A DNA stretch of 41,740 nt from CF-161 sp035259145. Its GTDB lineage: Bacteria; Chloroflexota; Dormibacteria; Dormibacterales; Dormibacteraceae. A program made the translations under genes and the position numbers. The number at the start of each line of letters is the position of its first letter. Within the stretch, counting starts at the first letter, position 1. The stretch lies in NCBI GenBank assembly GCA_035259145.1, contig DATFWQ010000067.1:1-41740 (forward strand), in the 5' to 3' direction. The notes under the pieces were generated by a model. The model saw only the letters and a list, made by a program, of their open reading frames with translations, searched no databases and had not been told where the DNA came from. Of the stretch, positions 25,101-33,041 are shown piece after piece.

Positions 25101-25771
25101 GCACCGACCTGGTCGGCCGTGAGGTCCGGATCGGCGGGCTGGTGCGCTCCTGGCGTCGAGTTGTAACCCGGAAGGGTCAGATCATGGCTTACGCGGAAGT
25201 CGAGGATCTGACCGGTGTGGTCGAGGTGACCTTCTTTCCCCGCGCCTACGACGACTTCCGCAGGGCGATGGAAGAGCCGGACGCGGTTGTGCTCATCCAG
25301 GGCAAGGTCGAGACCGCCCGCGTCGGAGGTGCGATCCGCGCCGCCGCCCCCGCGACTGAAGAAGACGACTTTACGGCTGGAGAAGAGGAGCCCGAGGCCG
25401 TCACACTGATCGCCGAGACTCTCTGGGAATGGGCGCGCCGCGAAGAGTGCGACCCGCCAGAGCGCCAGCGGGTGGTGCACATCGACGTCCCTGAGTGTGG
25501 CCCCGAGGTCGTGGACGAGCTGATGACACTGCTGGCACGGCATTCCGGCGGCGACGACGTGCTCATACACTTTCGCGTCCAGGGGAAGCAGGTGACCGTT
25601 CAGGTCGGCGAGCGGTTCAGGGTGGCGGCAGGTCAGGCCCTCAAGGATGAACTGGACGCGCATTTTCAGCGGGAGGTGACGCGGCTGGAGACTGAAAGGC
25701 CTCGGGCGCCGACGAACAGCAATGGCTCACGGCAGGGACGCGATGGAAACGGGCGGGTCAACGGGCGCTGA
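22121..25771 (+). CDS. dnaE: DNA polymerase III alpha subunit DnaE
   Basis: This protein of about 1216 aa is the replicative polymerase of the C family (DnaE type, not PolC). The N-terminal PHP domain has FVHLHNHTEFSLLDGA, ITDHGAMYGA and VATNDLHYV, keeping metal-site residues, so it may proofread. The polymerase palm carries GPGRGSAAGS and the catalytic acidic pair of MPDIDCDFS, then the thumb and fingers with FPKAHASAYAMISY. The helix-hairpin-helix, the OB fold (VGREVRIGGLVRSWRRVVTRKGQIMAYAEVEDLTG) and a C-terminal tail complete it. ATG 22121 is preferred over GTG 22094 because of the -10 at 22087. The TRAP-like gene overlaps its end by 29 nt or more. The length is normal and no frameshift is seen. 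Confidence 0.96.
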   Translation: MPHAPETFVHLHNHTEFSLLDGASRINAMVARAAELEMPALAITDHGAMYGAVHFYKACRQAGIKPILGFEAYVAPRGRYDREVKVDRDPYHLTILAADVEGYYNLMALCTVGQKEGLYYKPRIDREVLARHSKGLFVLSGCLGGELATKIGQGDEDGARETVSAYRDIFGTDRYVLEVQRHGIELQAKVNEALTRLSREFGLRLVATNDLHYVHQQDAEPHDVLLCLQTGATFDDPKRWRFESQDYYLKTPAEMAQIFSDMPEALAATLDIADEVSFKLPLGHNLLPPFEVPESMTAESYLRKNAEAGLRWRYGDNPPPEVRERLDMELDVIRQTGFSSYILIVWDFYNFARQNGIVTGPGRGSAAGSLVNFCLGITNLDPVEHGLLFERFLNKDRVSMPDIDCDFSVEGRERVIRYVSEKYGAGRVAQIITFTTMASKAAIRDVGRVLEVPLKETDRLAKLVPVFQGRSKTLDDALKEVPEFRAAYESGPQNGPDGRPYDPRRLIDVARTLEGVSRNVSVHAAGVVIAPDELVRYAPLQWGPRSGGNGDDQSRQTITQYDMKAVGDIGLLKMDFLGLQNLDIISTCLTLIKEHHGVDIDLLELGFHDPKAYELISNADTHGVFQLEGSGMRRMLQEMRPQSFADITAAVALFRPGPMQNIPAYIARRQGREPIEYLHPRLEPILKDTHGVIIYQEQVMMAARELAGFTLSEADILRSAMGKKDKAKMALQRDKFIAGCVSNAITPSLAEQLFDAIAKFAEYGFPKAHASAYAMISYQTAYLKANYPVEYMTSLLTHMEGNADKVAAAIVDAKKRGLEVLPPDINESRVDFSIVEGRIRFGLAAIKNVGRGAVEQIVEERDARGEFKSLDDFCERVAGVQDVNARALDSLVRSGACDAFGERNQLLVTLDKARLRAEQARRDRESGQISFFGLVEDMDDQRLDYGVPAAAPMPPEQRLRHEKELLGLYLSDHPLNRIEKELATYTDTQVSELSTDLVGREVRIGGLVRSWRRVVTRKGQIMAYAEVEDLTGVVEVTFFPRAYDDFRRAMEEPDAVVLIQGKVETARVGGAIRAAAPATEEDDFTAGEEEPEAVTLIAETLWEWARREECDPPERQRVVHIDVPECGPEVVDELMTLLARHSGGDDVLIHFRVQGKQVTVQVGERFRVAAGQALKDELDAHFQREVTRLETERPRAPTNSNGSRQGRDGNGRVNGR

Positions 25772-25994
25772 GCCTCCTGCGGCGTCGGGCCGCTACATAG
25801 TGGTCAAGGCGCTCGAGGACGGCGTCATCATCATGGGGCTGACCCGCGGACGGGACACCCGCTCTCATCACTCCGAGCGGCTCGACACCGGGGAGGTGCT
25901 GGTCGCCCAGTTCACGGAACTGACTGCCGCCATCAAGGTGCGGGGCCGAGCTGAGATCCTGACCGAGGTTGGCAAGCTGTTCAGCGGCGCATAG
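25743..25994 (+). CDS. mtrB: TRAP-like tryptophan/RNA-binding attenuation protein
   Basis: This 83-aa protein matches B. subtilis TRAP (MtrB), the 11-mer ring that binds tryptophan and wraps (G/U)AG-repeat RNA to control trp genes. The segment YIVVKALEDGVIIMGLTRG then FTELTAAIKVRGRAE aligns without gaps. In B. subtilis numbering (from memory) Thr25, Thr30, His34, Gln47, Thr49, Thr52, Lys56 and Arg58 are kept. Thr28 becomes Arg, Lys37 becomes Arg and Ser53 becomes Ala. A Gly/Pro/Ala-rich N-terminal extension precedes the fold. ATG 25743 has AGGG about six nt upstream; ATG 25722 (90 aa) is an alternative. It overlaps the end of dnaE in another frame and is probably co-transcribed with it. No trp gene, anti-TRAP gene or (G/U)AG repeat cluster is in the window. 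Its RNA target may differ from trp. Confidence 0.88.
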   Translation: METGGSTGAEPPAASGRYIVVKALEDGVIIMGLTRGRDTRSHHSERLDTGEVLVAQFTELTAAIKVRGRAEILTEVGKLFSGA

Positions 25995-26160
25995 CCCCAC
26001 CCCGACCACGTCCTTACCTCAAGGCGGGGAGAGAACGGGCGGGAGCGCCGGCGCTGACACTTCCATTACAACGCCTTCAGTGCGATCGGTCCGGTAACCC
26101 GCCTGCGTACGGTAGTGTGTTGTTTCAGCTGGTTTCGACCGGCGTTGCCTCTGGTAGAGC
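25995..26160 (+). promoter_or_regulatory. Intergenic: weak terminator and operon promoter
   Basis: A stem CCCCG/CGGGG with an inner CCTT/AAGG, around 26000-26030, could end the dnaE-mtrB transcript. A -10 TAGTGT (26113-26118), with TACGGT overlapping it upstream, precedes the start at 26161. The resulting leader would be about 35 nt. I see no Shine-Dalgarno sequence better than GGTAGAG. Confidence 0.4.
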
Positions 26161-28587
26161 ATGATTTCGAGCCCCGCCCAGACTCCTCGACGCCACTTCG
26201 CTGGATGGGGGATTCGATTGGGCGCCGTGGCGGCCCTGGTCGGCCTCCTGTTGGGCGTGGCTGCCCGGCCAGTTCTGGCTACCGATGCCAAGCTGACGAT
26301 GACCGTCAGCCAGCGCTGGCAGCTGGCGGCCACTCAAGGGTTGTGGACCCCCTACGTGGTCACCGTGCACGAAGAGGGCGGCGCCGGCTTCACCGGCGAT
26401 GTGTACCTCGTCCCGAACAACAGCCGGACCCCGCCAAACGCTTTCCCCAGCTATCGCGCTCCGATCACGCTTGCAAAGGGAGGCCAGCGCACCACAACGT
26501 TCTATGTGATCGACGGGCCCGACGGCTACAACGCCGAGCTCAGGGATCCCTCAGGGCGGGTCGTGGCACGGGCGCAACCGACCGGGTCCCCCGGGTCTCG
26601 CACAGCTTTCGGCATCCTCAGCGACCTCCCGCAGGCGGAGCAGAAGATCAGCGCGCCCCTGCGGGCGCTTAGCCAGCTCGACACGGCGCTCGTACGGTTC
26701 AGCTCGCCGCAGGACTTCCCGAACAGTGCCGCCTACCTCAGTGGCCTCAGCGGCCTGATCATCGATCAGTTCGACAGTGGAGCCCTCAGCCAGACTCAAG
26801 TGCAGGCGCTGAAGGACTTTGTCGGCCTGGGCGGGTCGCTGATCGTCGCCGGCGGGTCCTTCTGGCGCCAGACGCTCCACCCGCTGCCTCCTGAGCTGCT
26901 GCCGATGCCCCCCACCTCTACCAGCACCGCCTCGCTGGCGCCGCTGGCCGAGCTTGGCGCAAAAACCACCGAAGCCACGGCGCAGGTGGCGGGGGGCGGC
27001 ACCTCGGGCGCGGTTGTGTTGAGGGCGCCAGACGGCCAGCCTCTGGTGGTCGAGGGCACCTACGGCGCCGGTCGCGTAGTCGAGCTGACCTTCGATCCTT
27101 TCGCACAGCCCTTCGATACGCAGGTCGACCTGGCCGGTCTGGTCTGGGGCCAGGCTATAAGCCGCGCGCTGAGCAACGTGCAGGGCGGAGCATCGCCGCC
27201 GCCCTCCAGGGGCTTTGGAAGCGCCTACAACCCCAGCAGCAACCTGGCCGCCGGCCCAGGGAGCTGGGCGCCAGGCTTCGGCGGGAGCAGAGACCAGATC
27301 AGCAACATCCTCCAGGACACACCGGCTGCAACCGCGCCGCCGGTTGGGCTGCTCGGAGGGCTGCTTGTCGCCTACGTCCTCCTTGTGGGCTTCCTCAACT
27401 ACCTCTTCGTGAAGACGCTGGGCCGGCGCGTATTGATGTGGGTCAGTATCCCGGCCATAGCCCTGGTGTTCACTGCGGGCTCCTACGCGGTTGGCTTTGG
27501 AAGCCGTGGCTCGGACTTTCTCATCACCGAGGTGCAGGTCCAGCGTCTGGGGCCTGAAGGGGCAGTAGAGTCGTACAGCTTCGACGGCGTCTATCCGCCC
27601 AGGAAGGGAGACGTGAGCGTGACACTGCAGGGAGGCACACTCGTCTCCACTGCGGTCGCGCAAGGCACGCTTGGCGATACCCGGGGTGGCGCGGTCATCA
27701 CCGCCGGCGCCAAGCCACAGGCGCTGCTGGGCGGTGTCGCTGTGTGGACCATGCGTCCGGTTCAGACCCTCATGGTCACGCACCCATACCAATATGAGCC
27801 GAAGCAGTCGATGCCAATCGACGTGCAGGTACGACTATCGAAGGGTCACCTGGTCGGCCGGGTCGTCAACCTGACCTCGCACCCCGTAAACGACCTGGAG
27901 CTTGTCAGCGCCGCGGGTACGCAGGGAACGCTGGCTCGCACGCTTGCGCCCGGCGCCACCGCCACGGTGGACGTTGACATCAACTCAGGCACCGGCTCGA
28001 CAGGGCCTGGGCAGACTGGCGGAGGAGCCCGACCGACGCCTGTCCCCGGCGTCTCAGCCAACTCGCGCGATGCCATGATCCGCCTGGCGCAGACCCAGGC
28101 CCTGAGCGGGCGGGCTGGCGAGTTCGCGGTGATCGGCTTCACACGCGCCGTCGACTCGATCCGCGTCGACGGAGCGCCACCGAGTCGAACCTCGGTGGCG
28201 GCGCTGGTCGAGCCTGTGCGGCTGCAGTCAGCCGACTCGCTCAATGGAGTTGCCCCTCACCCCAGGTTGGTGTCCAACTACATCGGTGACGCGAGCGACC
28301 ACGTCAACGTCTATGACTTCGACCTGCCACTGGGTGTGACCACTCAGATAGGCCTCAACTATCAGTTGCCGGATGTATCCCAGCCTGCGGTCAGGTCTGT
28401 CGAGGTCTACGACTGGAACAGGCACAGCTGGCGCGCCCTCGCCAAGCAGACGATCCCAACCAGGGTCGCCGGGCCTGTGCCGCTGAACGCCGGCGAGCTC
28501 GCCGGAGGTGTGGTTCGCGTGCGCGTGCACGAGGCCCAGACCTATGGCGCAAGCCTGGCGTTGAGTGACGGACAGACCGGACAGTGA
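26161..28587 (+). CDS. Large GATase1-like membrane protein of the MoxR/ABC operon
   Basis: This 808-aa protein is the first of the eight-gene operon. A signal or anchor helix (LGAVAALVGLLLGVAARPVLA) is followed by a long extracytoplasmic beta-rich domain (GFTGDVYLVPNNSRTPP). A Rossmann-like segment, LSGLIIDQFDSG then LKDFVGLGGSLIVAGG, resembles the inactive glutamine-amidotransferase-like domains seen next to BatA/vWA proteins. Two central transmembrane helices (PVGLLGGLLVAYVLLVGFL and LMWVSIPAIALVFTAGSYAV) are near residues 395-450. A second beta-rich, extracytoplasmic C-terminal half follows. No catalytic Cys is visible. It probably acts as a substrate-facing or scaffold component of the ABC/MoxR machine (inference from operon order). 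The ABC ATPase gene overlaps its stop (GTGA). Confidence 0.75.
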   Translation: MISSPAQTPRRHFAGWGIRLGAVAALVGLLLGVAARPVLATDAKLTMTVSQRWQLAATQGLWTPYVVTVHEEGGAGFTGDVYLVPNNSRTPPNAFPSYRAPITLAKGGQRTTTFYVIDGPDGYNAELRDPSGRVVARAQPTGSPGSRTAFGILSDLPQAEQKISAPLRALSQLDTALVRFSSPQDFPNSAAYLSGLSGLIIDQFDSGALSQTQVQALKDFVGLGGSLIVAGGSFWRQTLHPLPPELLPMPPTSTSTASLAPLAELGAKTTEATAQVAGGGTSGAVVLRAPDGQPLVVEGTYGAGRVVELTFDPFAQPFDTQVDLAGLVWGQAISRALSNVQGGASPPPSRGFGSAYNPSSNLAAGPGSWAPGFGGSRDQISNILQDTPAATAPPVGLLGGLLVAYVLLVGFLNYLFVKTLGRRVLMWVSIPAIALVFTAGSYAVGFGSRGSDFLITEVQVQRLGPEGAVESYSFDGVYPPRKGDVSVTLQGGTLVSTAVAQGTLGDTRGGAVITAGAKPQALLGGVAVWTMRPVQTLMVTHPYQYEPKQSMPIDVQVRLSKGHLVGRVVNLTSHPVNDLELVSAAGTQGTLARTLAPGATATVDVDINSGTGSTGPGQTGGGARPTPVPGVSANSRDAMIRLAQTQALSGRAGEFAVIGFTRAVDSIRVDGAPPSRTSVAALVEPVRLQSADSLNGVAPHPRLVSNYIGDASDHVNVYDFDLPLGVTTQIGLNYQLPDVSQPAVRSVEVYDWNRHSWRALAKQTIPTRVAGPVPLNAGELAGGVVRVRVHEAQTYGASLALSDGQTGQ

Positions 28588-29528
28588 TCGAAGTCGAGGG
28601 CCTCCACAAGCGCTTCGGGACCCAGGTGGCGCTCCAGGCCGTGAACTTCGCCATCCCGGCCGGCGAGATATTCGGATTCATCGGTCCCAACGGCGCTGGG
28701 AAGACGACCACGATTCGCATCCTGGCCACGCTGGCTCTCCCCGACGCCGGCACCGCCACCATCGGCGGGATCCCGGTCGCGCAGGACCCACACGCGGTGC
28801 GCGAGCTGATCGGCTACATGCCCGACTTCTTCGGTGTCTACGACCGGCTCACTTCGTTGGAATATCTCGAGTTCTACGCCGCCTGCCATGGGGTGCCGCG
28901 CCGCCGCCGGCGAGCGGTCGCTCACGAGCTGCTCGAGCTTGTCGACCTGACAGACCGCGCCGACGATCAGGTCGACACGCTCAGCCGGGGCATGAAGCAG
29001 CGGCTCTGCCTGGGCAGAGCGCTTGTCCACGACCCTCAGGTCCTGCTCCTGGATGAGCCCGCATCCGGTCTCGACCCTCGGGCCCGGATCGAGATGCGTG
29101 AGTTGATTCGGGAGCTGAGACGTATGGGGAAGACCATCCTGGTCTCGAGCCACATCCTGCCCGAGCTCGAGGAGCTGTGCACCTGGGTCGGGTTCATTGA
29201 TGCGGGCCGCATCGTGGCCTCGGGGCCGATGAGCGACGTACGCAACCAGGTGTTGGCCGGGCGCAGGCTAAGGGTCGAGGTTGTGGATCCTGACGAGGTC
29301 AAACTGCTTGCAGCTCGGGACCAGATCGACGGGCGTCCCGGCGTGATCAGCGTCCATCTGGTCGAAGATGGCCTGGAGGTGGCGGTCGAAGACGGCTTCA
29401 AGGACCAGGACCTCCTGATCGAGCTGGTGCGTGCCGGCGTGGCGGTCCGGTCGTTCGCCCCCGTTACCGGCGATCTCTCGGAGGCATTCATGCGACTGAC
29501 CGGCCGGCCGGCGGAATCGGTTACGTGA
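28584..29528 (+). CDS. ABC transporter ATP-binding protein (ABC-2 type)
   Basis: This 314-aa ATPase powers the permease encoded next. Walker A GPNGAGKT is near residue 31-38, the Q-loop lies at YMPDFFGVYDRLT, the signature is LSRGMKQRL, and Walker B is VLLLDEPASGLD. The H-loop His is in VSSHILPELEEL. The C-terminal 80 residues (VEVVDPDEVKLLAARDQIDG onward) form the regulatory tail usual in CcmA/GldA/DrrA-type exporters. The start GTG overlaps the end of the preceding gene by 4 nt and the end overlaps the permease gene by GTGA. No substrate-binding protein is encoded, so it is an exporter or an envelope-remodelling device. Confidence 0.93.
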   Translation: MIEVEGLHKRFGTQVALQAVNFAIPAGEIFGFIGPNGAGKTTTIRILATLALPDAGTATIGGIPVAQDPHAVRELIGYMPDFFGVYDRLTSLEYLEFYAACHGVPRRRRRAVAHELLELVDLTDRADDQVDTLSRGMKQRLCLGRALVHDPQVLLLDEPASGLDPRARIEMRELIRELRRMGKTILVSSHILPELEELCTWVGFIDAGRIVASGPMSDVRNQVLAGRRLRVEVVDPDEVKLLAARDQIDGRPGVISVHLVEDGLEVAVEDGFKDQDLLIELVRAGVAVRSFAPVTGDLSEAFMRLTGRPAESVT

Positions 29529-30496
29529 CATATATAGAGCGCCTGGTGCGCCTGTTCGACAACCCGCTGATCGTGAAGGACGGGGTCTCGCGCATGCGCT
29601 CCTGGCGAGCGCCGCTGGTTCTGACCCTGTACCTGGGAGTGCTGGGGCTCTTCGGGTACTCGGTCTTCGTAGCCCTCATCGTGATCTCGTCAAGCGACCG
29701 GAGTGGCGCGGCCCAGATCGGAGGCATCGTCTTCGAGACGATGGCTTTCATGCAGCTGTCACTGGTCGCCCTGTTCGCACCGGCCCTTGCAGCGGGGGCT
29801 ATCAGCGGCGAGAGGGAGAGGCAGACCTTCGACGTGCTGCTGGTGAGCCGGCTGAGTGCGCTGAGCATCGTATGGGGCAAGCTCGTCGCGTCAGTCGCTT
29901 TCATGTTGCTGCTCATCCTGGCGGCGCTCCCTCTGTTTGCGGCCGTCTTTCTGTTCGGGGGCATCGACTTCGAGCAGTTTGTGATCACCCAGCTCCTGAC
30001 GGTGACGACGGCGATAAGCATTGCTGCCGTGTCGCTGTTCTTGAGCGCCACATTCGGGCGGACGCTGTCTTCGACTGTTGCTGCGTACGGTGCCGCCTTT
30101 GCAGGCATGGTCGGGACTCTCATAGTGGGCGGGCTCCTTTCCGTGGGGCTGCTCGGCCGCGCGGCCGGTCAGACGGTGAGCGTGAGCGCCAACGTCCACC
30201 CCCTGGAGTTTGCGAACCCCTTCTATTCGATGTGGATCGTGCTCAACAGTCCCAATGGGGCGCCGATGCCCCTGGGCCGGCTCATGCAGATGCTGGCATT
30301 CATGCCCGGTTCACCGAGTAGCCTGGGTCCAATGATCGAACCGTGGGTGACCACGATCCTGGTTCAGGCGGTGCTCGTAGCGCTGAGCATCACAGGTGCC
30401 GTGCAGCTGGTCCAGCATCGCCGGGCGTATGTGCCCACTCGGCCCCTCGAGCCCATCCCGTTGGTAGAGCGCGTTGACGCCGGGAGCGAAGCATGA
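29525..30496 (+). CDS. ABC-2 type permease
   Basis: This 323-aa membrane subunit partners the preceding ATPase. An amphipathic N-terminus (NPLIVKDGVSRMRSWRAP) is followed by about six hydrophobic helices, including LVLTLYLGVLGLFGYSVFVALIV, MAFMQLSLVALFAPALAAGAI, VASVAFMLLLILAALPLFAAV and FAGMVGTLIVGGLLSVGLLG. The sequence SGERERQTFDVLLVSRLSALSIVWGK after the second helix is the classic ABC-2/GldF-type coupling segment. GTG start overlap (GTGA) with the ATPase and ATGA with the next gene imply strict co-translation. The substrate is unknown. The GldA/GldF-like design is also found next to MoxR/vWA genes in other lineages, consistent with a joint function. Confidence 0.9.
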   Translation: MTYIERLVRLFDNPLIVKDGVSRMRSWRAPLVLTLYLGVLGLFGYSVFVALIVISSSDRSGAAQIGGIVFETMAFMQLSLVALFAPALAAGAISGERERQTFDVLLVSRLSALSIVWGKLVASVAFMLLLILAALPLFAAVFLFGGIDFEQFVITQLLTVTTAISIAAVSLFLSATFGRTLSSTVAAYGAAFAGMVGTLIVGGLLSVGLLGRAAGQTVSVSANVHPLEFANPFYSMWIVLNSPNGAPMPLGRLMQMLAFMPGSPSSLGPMIEPWVTTILVQAVLVALSITGAVQLVQHRRAYVPTRPLEPIPLVERVDAGSEA

Positions 30497-32037
30497 TTCA
30501 GGTTCGAGCGTTGCTCAGTCGGGCCCGGTGGCGATTGCTGCGGGACCAGGCGGTGGTCTGGGTGGCGGGCGGCGCGGCCACTGCGGCGATGCTGGCGCTG
30601 GTGGTCGAGGTCATCTACCGACGCTGGCCGCTGGACCCGGGCTGGCCGGCCTTGATCGCCTCAGCGGTGGCTGGCGCGAGCCTGGCGGTGGTCGGCTGGG
30701 CACTGTCCCGGCCGTCGTGGAGTGAAGTCGCCCGGGCCGTGGATGCGAGGCTCGGCGGGCATGAGCGGCTGACCACGGCGCTCGAGTTCGCCACCGAAGG
30801 CGGTGGGCTCTACGGCCGCCAGCGGGACGACGCCGCCGCATTCGCGATCACAGCTGACCTTGATCGCATGGGGCCATTGAAGCTGCCAGTCAGGATGCTG
30901 GCACTCGCCGCGGCCGCGGGTGCGGTTGCGCTGGCGCTCGCTTTGCTGCCCAATCCCGCCCTGCTGGCGCTGCGCGAACAGCGCGCAGGCGCAGCGGCTC
31001 AGGCCAGGGCGGCCGATCAGATCGAGGCGATCGCTCGTCAGGTAGCCGGGCAGGGGAAACCAGGAGAAGACGCGGCGAAGCGTCAGGCGCTGGCGCGCGA
31101 ACTGCGGCAGGCGGCCGCCGCCGCCCGTAAGGCGCCTGACCCGCAGTCTGCCGTTGCCAGCCTTAGCCAGGCGCAGGAGAGGCTCGGCCAGCTCAAGGAC
31201 CCCAACCAGGGGGCGAAGCAGGATGCCGCAGGCGCTGCGGGTAAGCAGCTGGCACAGAATGCGGACGCGGCCAAGGCAGGCAGCGCGCTGGCCAGCCAGA
31301 ACCTCAGCGCTGCGTCGAGCGAGCTCAACAAACTGGCCCAGAACCTGCCCAACCTGAGTCAGCAGCAGCAACGGCAGCTGGCACAGGCGCTCTCGCAGGC
31401 GGCGGACGCCGCGTCGGGGGACCCGAAGCTCCAGACGTCTTTGCGCAGTGCGGCGGAAGCTCTGCAGCGAGGAGATACGGCCGCAGCGCAGCAGGCGCTT
31501 CAGAGTGCGGCTCAGGAGGCAGAGGCGGTCGGCGGTGAGGACCAGTTCCAGGGAGACGTCAACTCGGCGATCAATTCGCTGCAGCAGGCCAAGCAGCCGC
31601 TGGAAAACCAGGCTGCGGCCGGTTCAGGGCAGGGACAGCAGTCGCAGGGCCAGCGCCCGGGACAAGGCCAGAGCCAGGGTCCCGGCCAGGGCCAGGGTCC
31701 GGGACAAGGCCCGGGCCAGGGCCAGGGACAAGGACAGGGACCGGGTCAAGGTCAGGGACAGGGCCAGCCAGGCCAGGGTTCGGGGGGCAACGGTGGAGGC
31801 ACGGCTACGGGCAAGCCCGCGGGCGGCACGGAGAAGGTCTACATCCCCAGCCAGGCGCAGGACACGGGAAGCGGCCAGAATCAGGGCAGTCAGCCAGGCG
31901 TGCAGAATGACCTGGTGCCGTACGAACAGGTTCTTGCCCAGTATCAAAGCAGCGCGCTGAGCCAGGTCGACCGCGCCGACATCCCGGAGCAGGAGAGGCA
32001 GCTGGTGCAGCAGTACTTCAGCGATCTGTCGAAATGA
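30493..32037 (+). CDS. DUF4175-like membrane-anchored coiled-coil protein with Gly/Pro/Gln tail
   Basis: This 514-aa protein has three N-terminal transmembrane helices: QAVVWVAGGAATAAMLALVV, WPALIASAVAGASLAVVGWAL and LPVRMLALAAAAGAVALALALL. The central 200 residues are Ala/Gln/Lys-rich and strongly helical, with heptad-like spacing (RQALARELRQAAAAARKA), so a coiled coil is likely. Then comes a Gly-Pro-Gln low-complexity region (about residues 378-432). The end, EKVYIPSQAQ, then VPYEQVLAQYQSSALSQVDRADIPEQERQLVQQYFSDL, resembles the conserved tail of DUF4175-like proteins encoded next to MoxR. It probably links the envelope to the cytoplasmic ATPase (inference). It overlaps both neighbours by ATGA. 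Confidence 0.8.
   Translation: MIQVRALLSRARWRLLRDQAVVWVAGGAATAAMLALVVEVIYRRWPLDPGWPALIASAVAGASLAVVGWALSRPSWSEVARAVDARLGGHERLTTALEFATEGGGLYGRQRDDAAAFAITADLDRMGPLKLPVRMLALAAAAGAVALALALLPNPALLALREQRAGAAAQARAADQIEAIARQVAGQGKPGEDAAKRQALARELRQAAAAARKAPDPQSAVASLSQAQERLGQLKDPNQGAKQDAAGAAGKQLAQNADAAKAGSALASQNLSAASSELNKLAQNLPNLSQQQQRQLAQALSQAADAASGDPKLQTSLRSAAEALQRGDTAAAQQALQSAAQEAEAVGGEDQFQGDVNSAINSLQQAKQPLENQAAAGSGQGQQSQGQRPGQGQSQGPGQGQGPGQGPGQGQGQGQGPGQGQGQGQPGQGSGGNGGGTATGKPAGGTEKVYIPSQAQDTGSGQNQGSQPGVQNDLVPYEQVLAQYQSSALSQVDRADIPEQERQLVQQYFSDLSK
31624..31785 (+). repeat. In-frame Gly-Gln/Pro-Gly-Gln coding repeat
   Basis: Short GGN CAR units (with CCG/CCC insertions) repeat some 25 times in frame within the DUF4175-like gene. 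They encode a flexible GQ/PGQ tract. The unit is imperfect at the third codon position, so it is a tract under protein-level selection but could still expand or contract by slippage. Confidence 0.8.
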
Positions 32038-33038
32038 GGGCGGCCGAGATCCAGCCGGCCATGGAGCCGGAGCGCTTCCAGGAGCTGGCGCTTGCCATCG
32101 AAAGCGAGCTGGCAAAGCTGATCGTCGGCCAGCGCGAACTGGTCCGTTCCGTCCTCATTGCCTTGATCGCCGGCGGCCACGTCTTGCTCGAGGGCCAGCC
32201 CGGTCTCGGCAAGACCGTCCTGGTACGCTCTCTTGGCCGCGCGCTCGACCTCGGATTCGCCCGCGTCCAGTTCACGCCGGACCTGATGCCGGCGGACGTG
32301 ACCGGCACCAACATCGTGAGCGAGGATGACAGCGGCCGCCGCCGCTTCGAATTCCAGGCTGGGCCGCTTTTCACAAACCTGCTGCTGGCTGATGAGATCA
32401 ACCGCGCTACCCCGAAGACCCAGAGCTCGCTCCTAGAGGCCATGCAGGAGCGGCAGGTGACCGTCGGTGATCGCACCCGCCCGCTGCCCAACCCATTTTT
32501 TGTGCTGGCCACGCAGAACCCGATCGAGCTCGAGGGCACCTACCCGTTGCCAGAAGCCCAGCTGGACCGCTTTTTCTTCAAGCTGCTTGTGCCATACCCC
32601 GACGCAGGCGACCTGGCCGAGATCGCGCGCCGTACGACCGGTGTGACCGAAGCGGAGTTGCACCCAGTGGCCAGCGGCGAGGACCTGGCGGCCATGTCGG
32701 TCATGGCGCGCGAGGTGCCGGTCGCTGAGCCGGTCATGGATCGGGCTGTGAGCATTGTGCTAGGTACTCACCCGGACCGTCCGGAGGCGCCAGACGAGGT
32801 CCGCCGATATGTTCGGTGGGGTGCCAGCCCTCGAGCTCTGCAGACGCTGGTCCTGGCGGGGCGCATCCGGGCGCTGCTCGAAGGCCGGTACAACCTGGCT
32901 CTCGAGGACCTGGAGGCGGTCGCGCCGCCGGCGCTGCGCCACCGGATCTTCCTGAATTTCGAGGCGGACGCCGCGGGCGTCGACACCGAACGGGTCGTGG
33001 CGGCAGTCCTCGAACTGCATCGCAGAGCGGGCCGCTGA
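32034..33038 (+). CDS. MoxR-family AAA+ ATPase
   Basis: This 334-aa AAA+ ATPase is expected to act with the vWA proteins encoded downstream as a chaperone or maturation factor. Walker A GQPGLGKT is near residue 57-64, Walker B LLADEINR near 119-126, sensor 1 FVLATQNP and EGTYPLPEAQLDRFFF follow. The arginine finger and sensor 2 region is ARGVR-like in RYVRWGASPRALQTLV. The extra MoxR insert PDLMPADVTG is present. It overlaps the upstream gene by ATGA. The downstream DUF58 gene begins 146 nt later, unlike other junctions in this operon. Subgroup: closest in context to the MRP/DUF58-associated MoxR branch. Confidence 0.94.
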   Translation: MRAAEIQPAMEPERFQELALAIESELAKLIVGQRELVRSVLIALIAGGHVLLEGQPGLGKTVLVRSLGRALDLGFARVQFTPDLMPADVTGTNIVSEDDSGRRRFEFQAGPLFTNLLLADEINRATPKTQSSLLEAMQERQVTVGDRTRPLPNPFFVLATQNPIELEGTYPLPEAQLDRFFFKLLVPYPDAGDLAEIARRTTGVTEAELHPVASGEDLAAMSVMAREVPVAEPVMDRAVSIVLGTHPDRPEAPDEVRRYVRWGASPRALQTLVLAGRIRALLEGRYNLALEDLEAVAPPALRHRIFLNFEADAAGVDTERVVAAVLELHRRAGR

Positions 33039-33041
33039 GGC

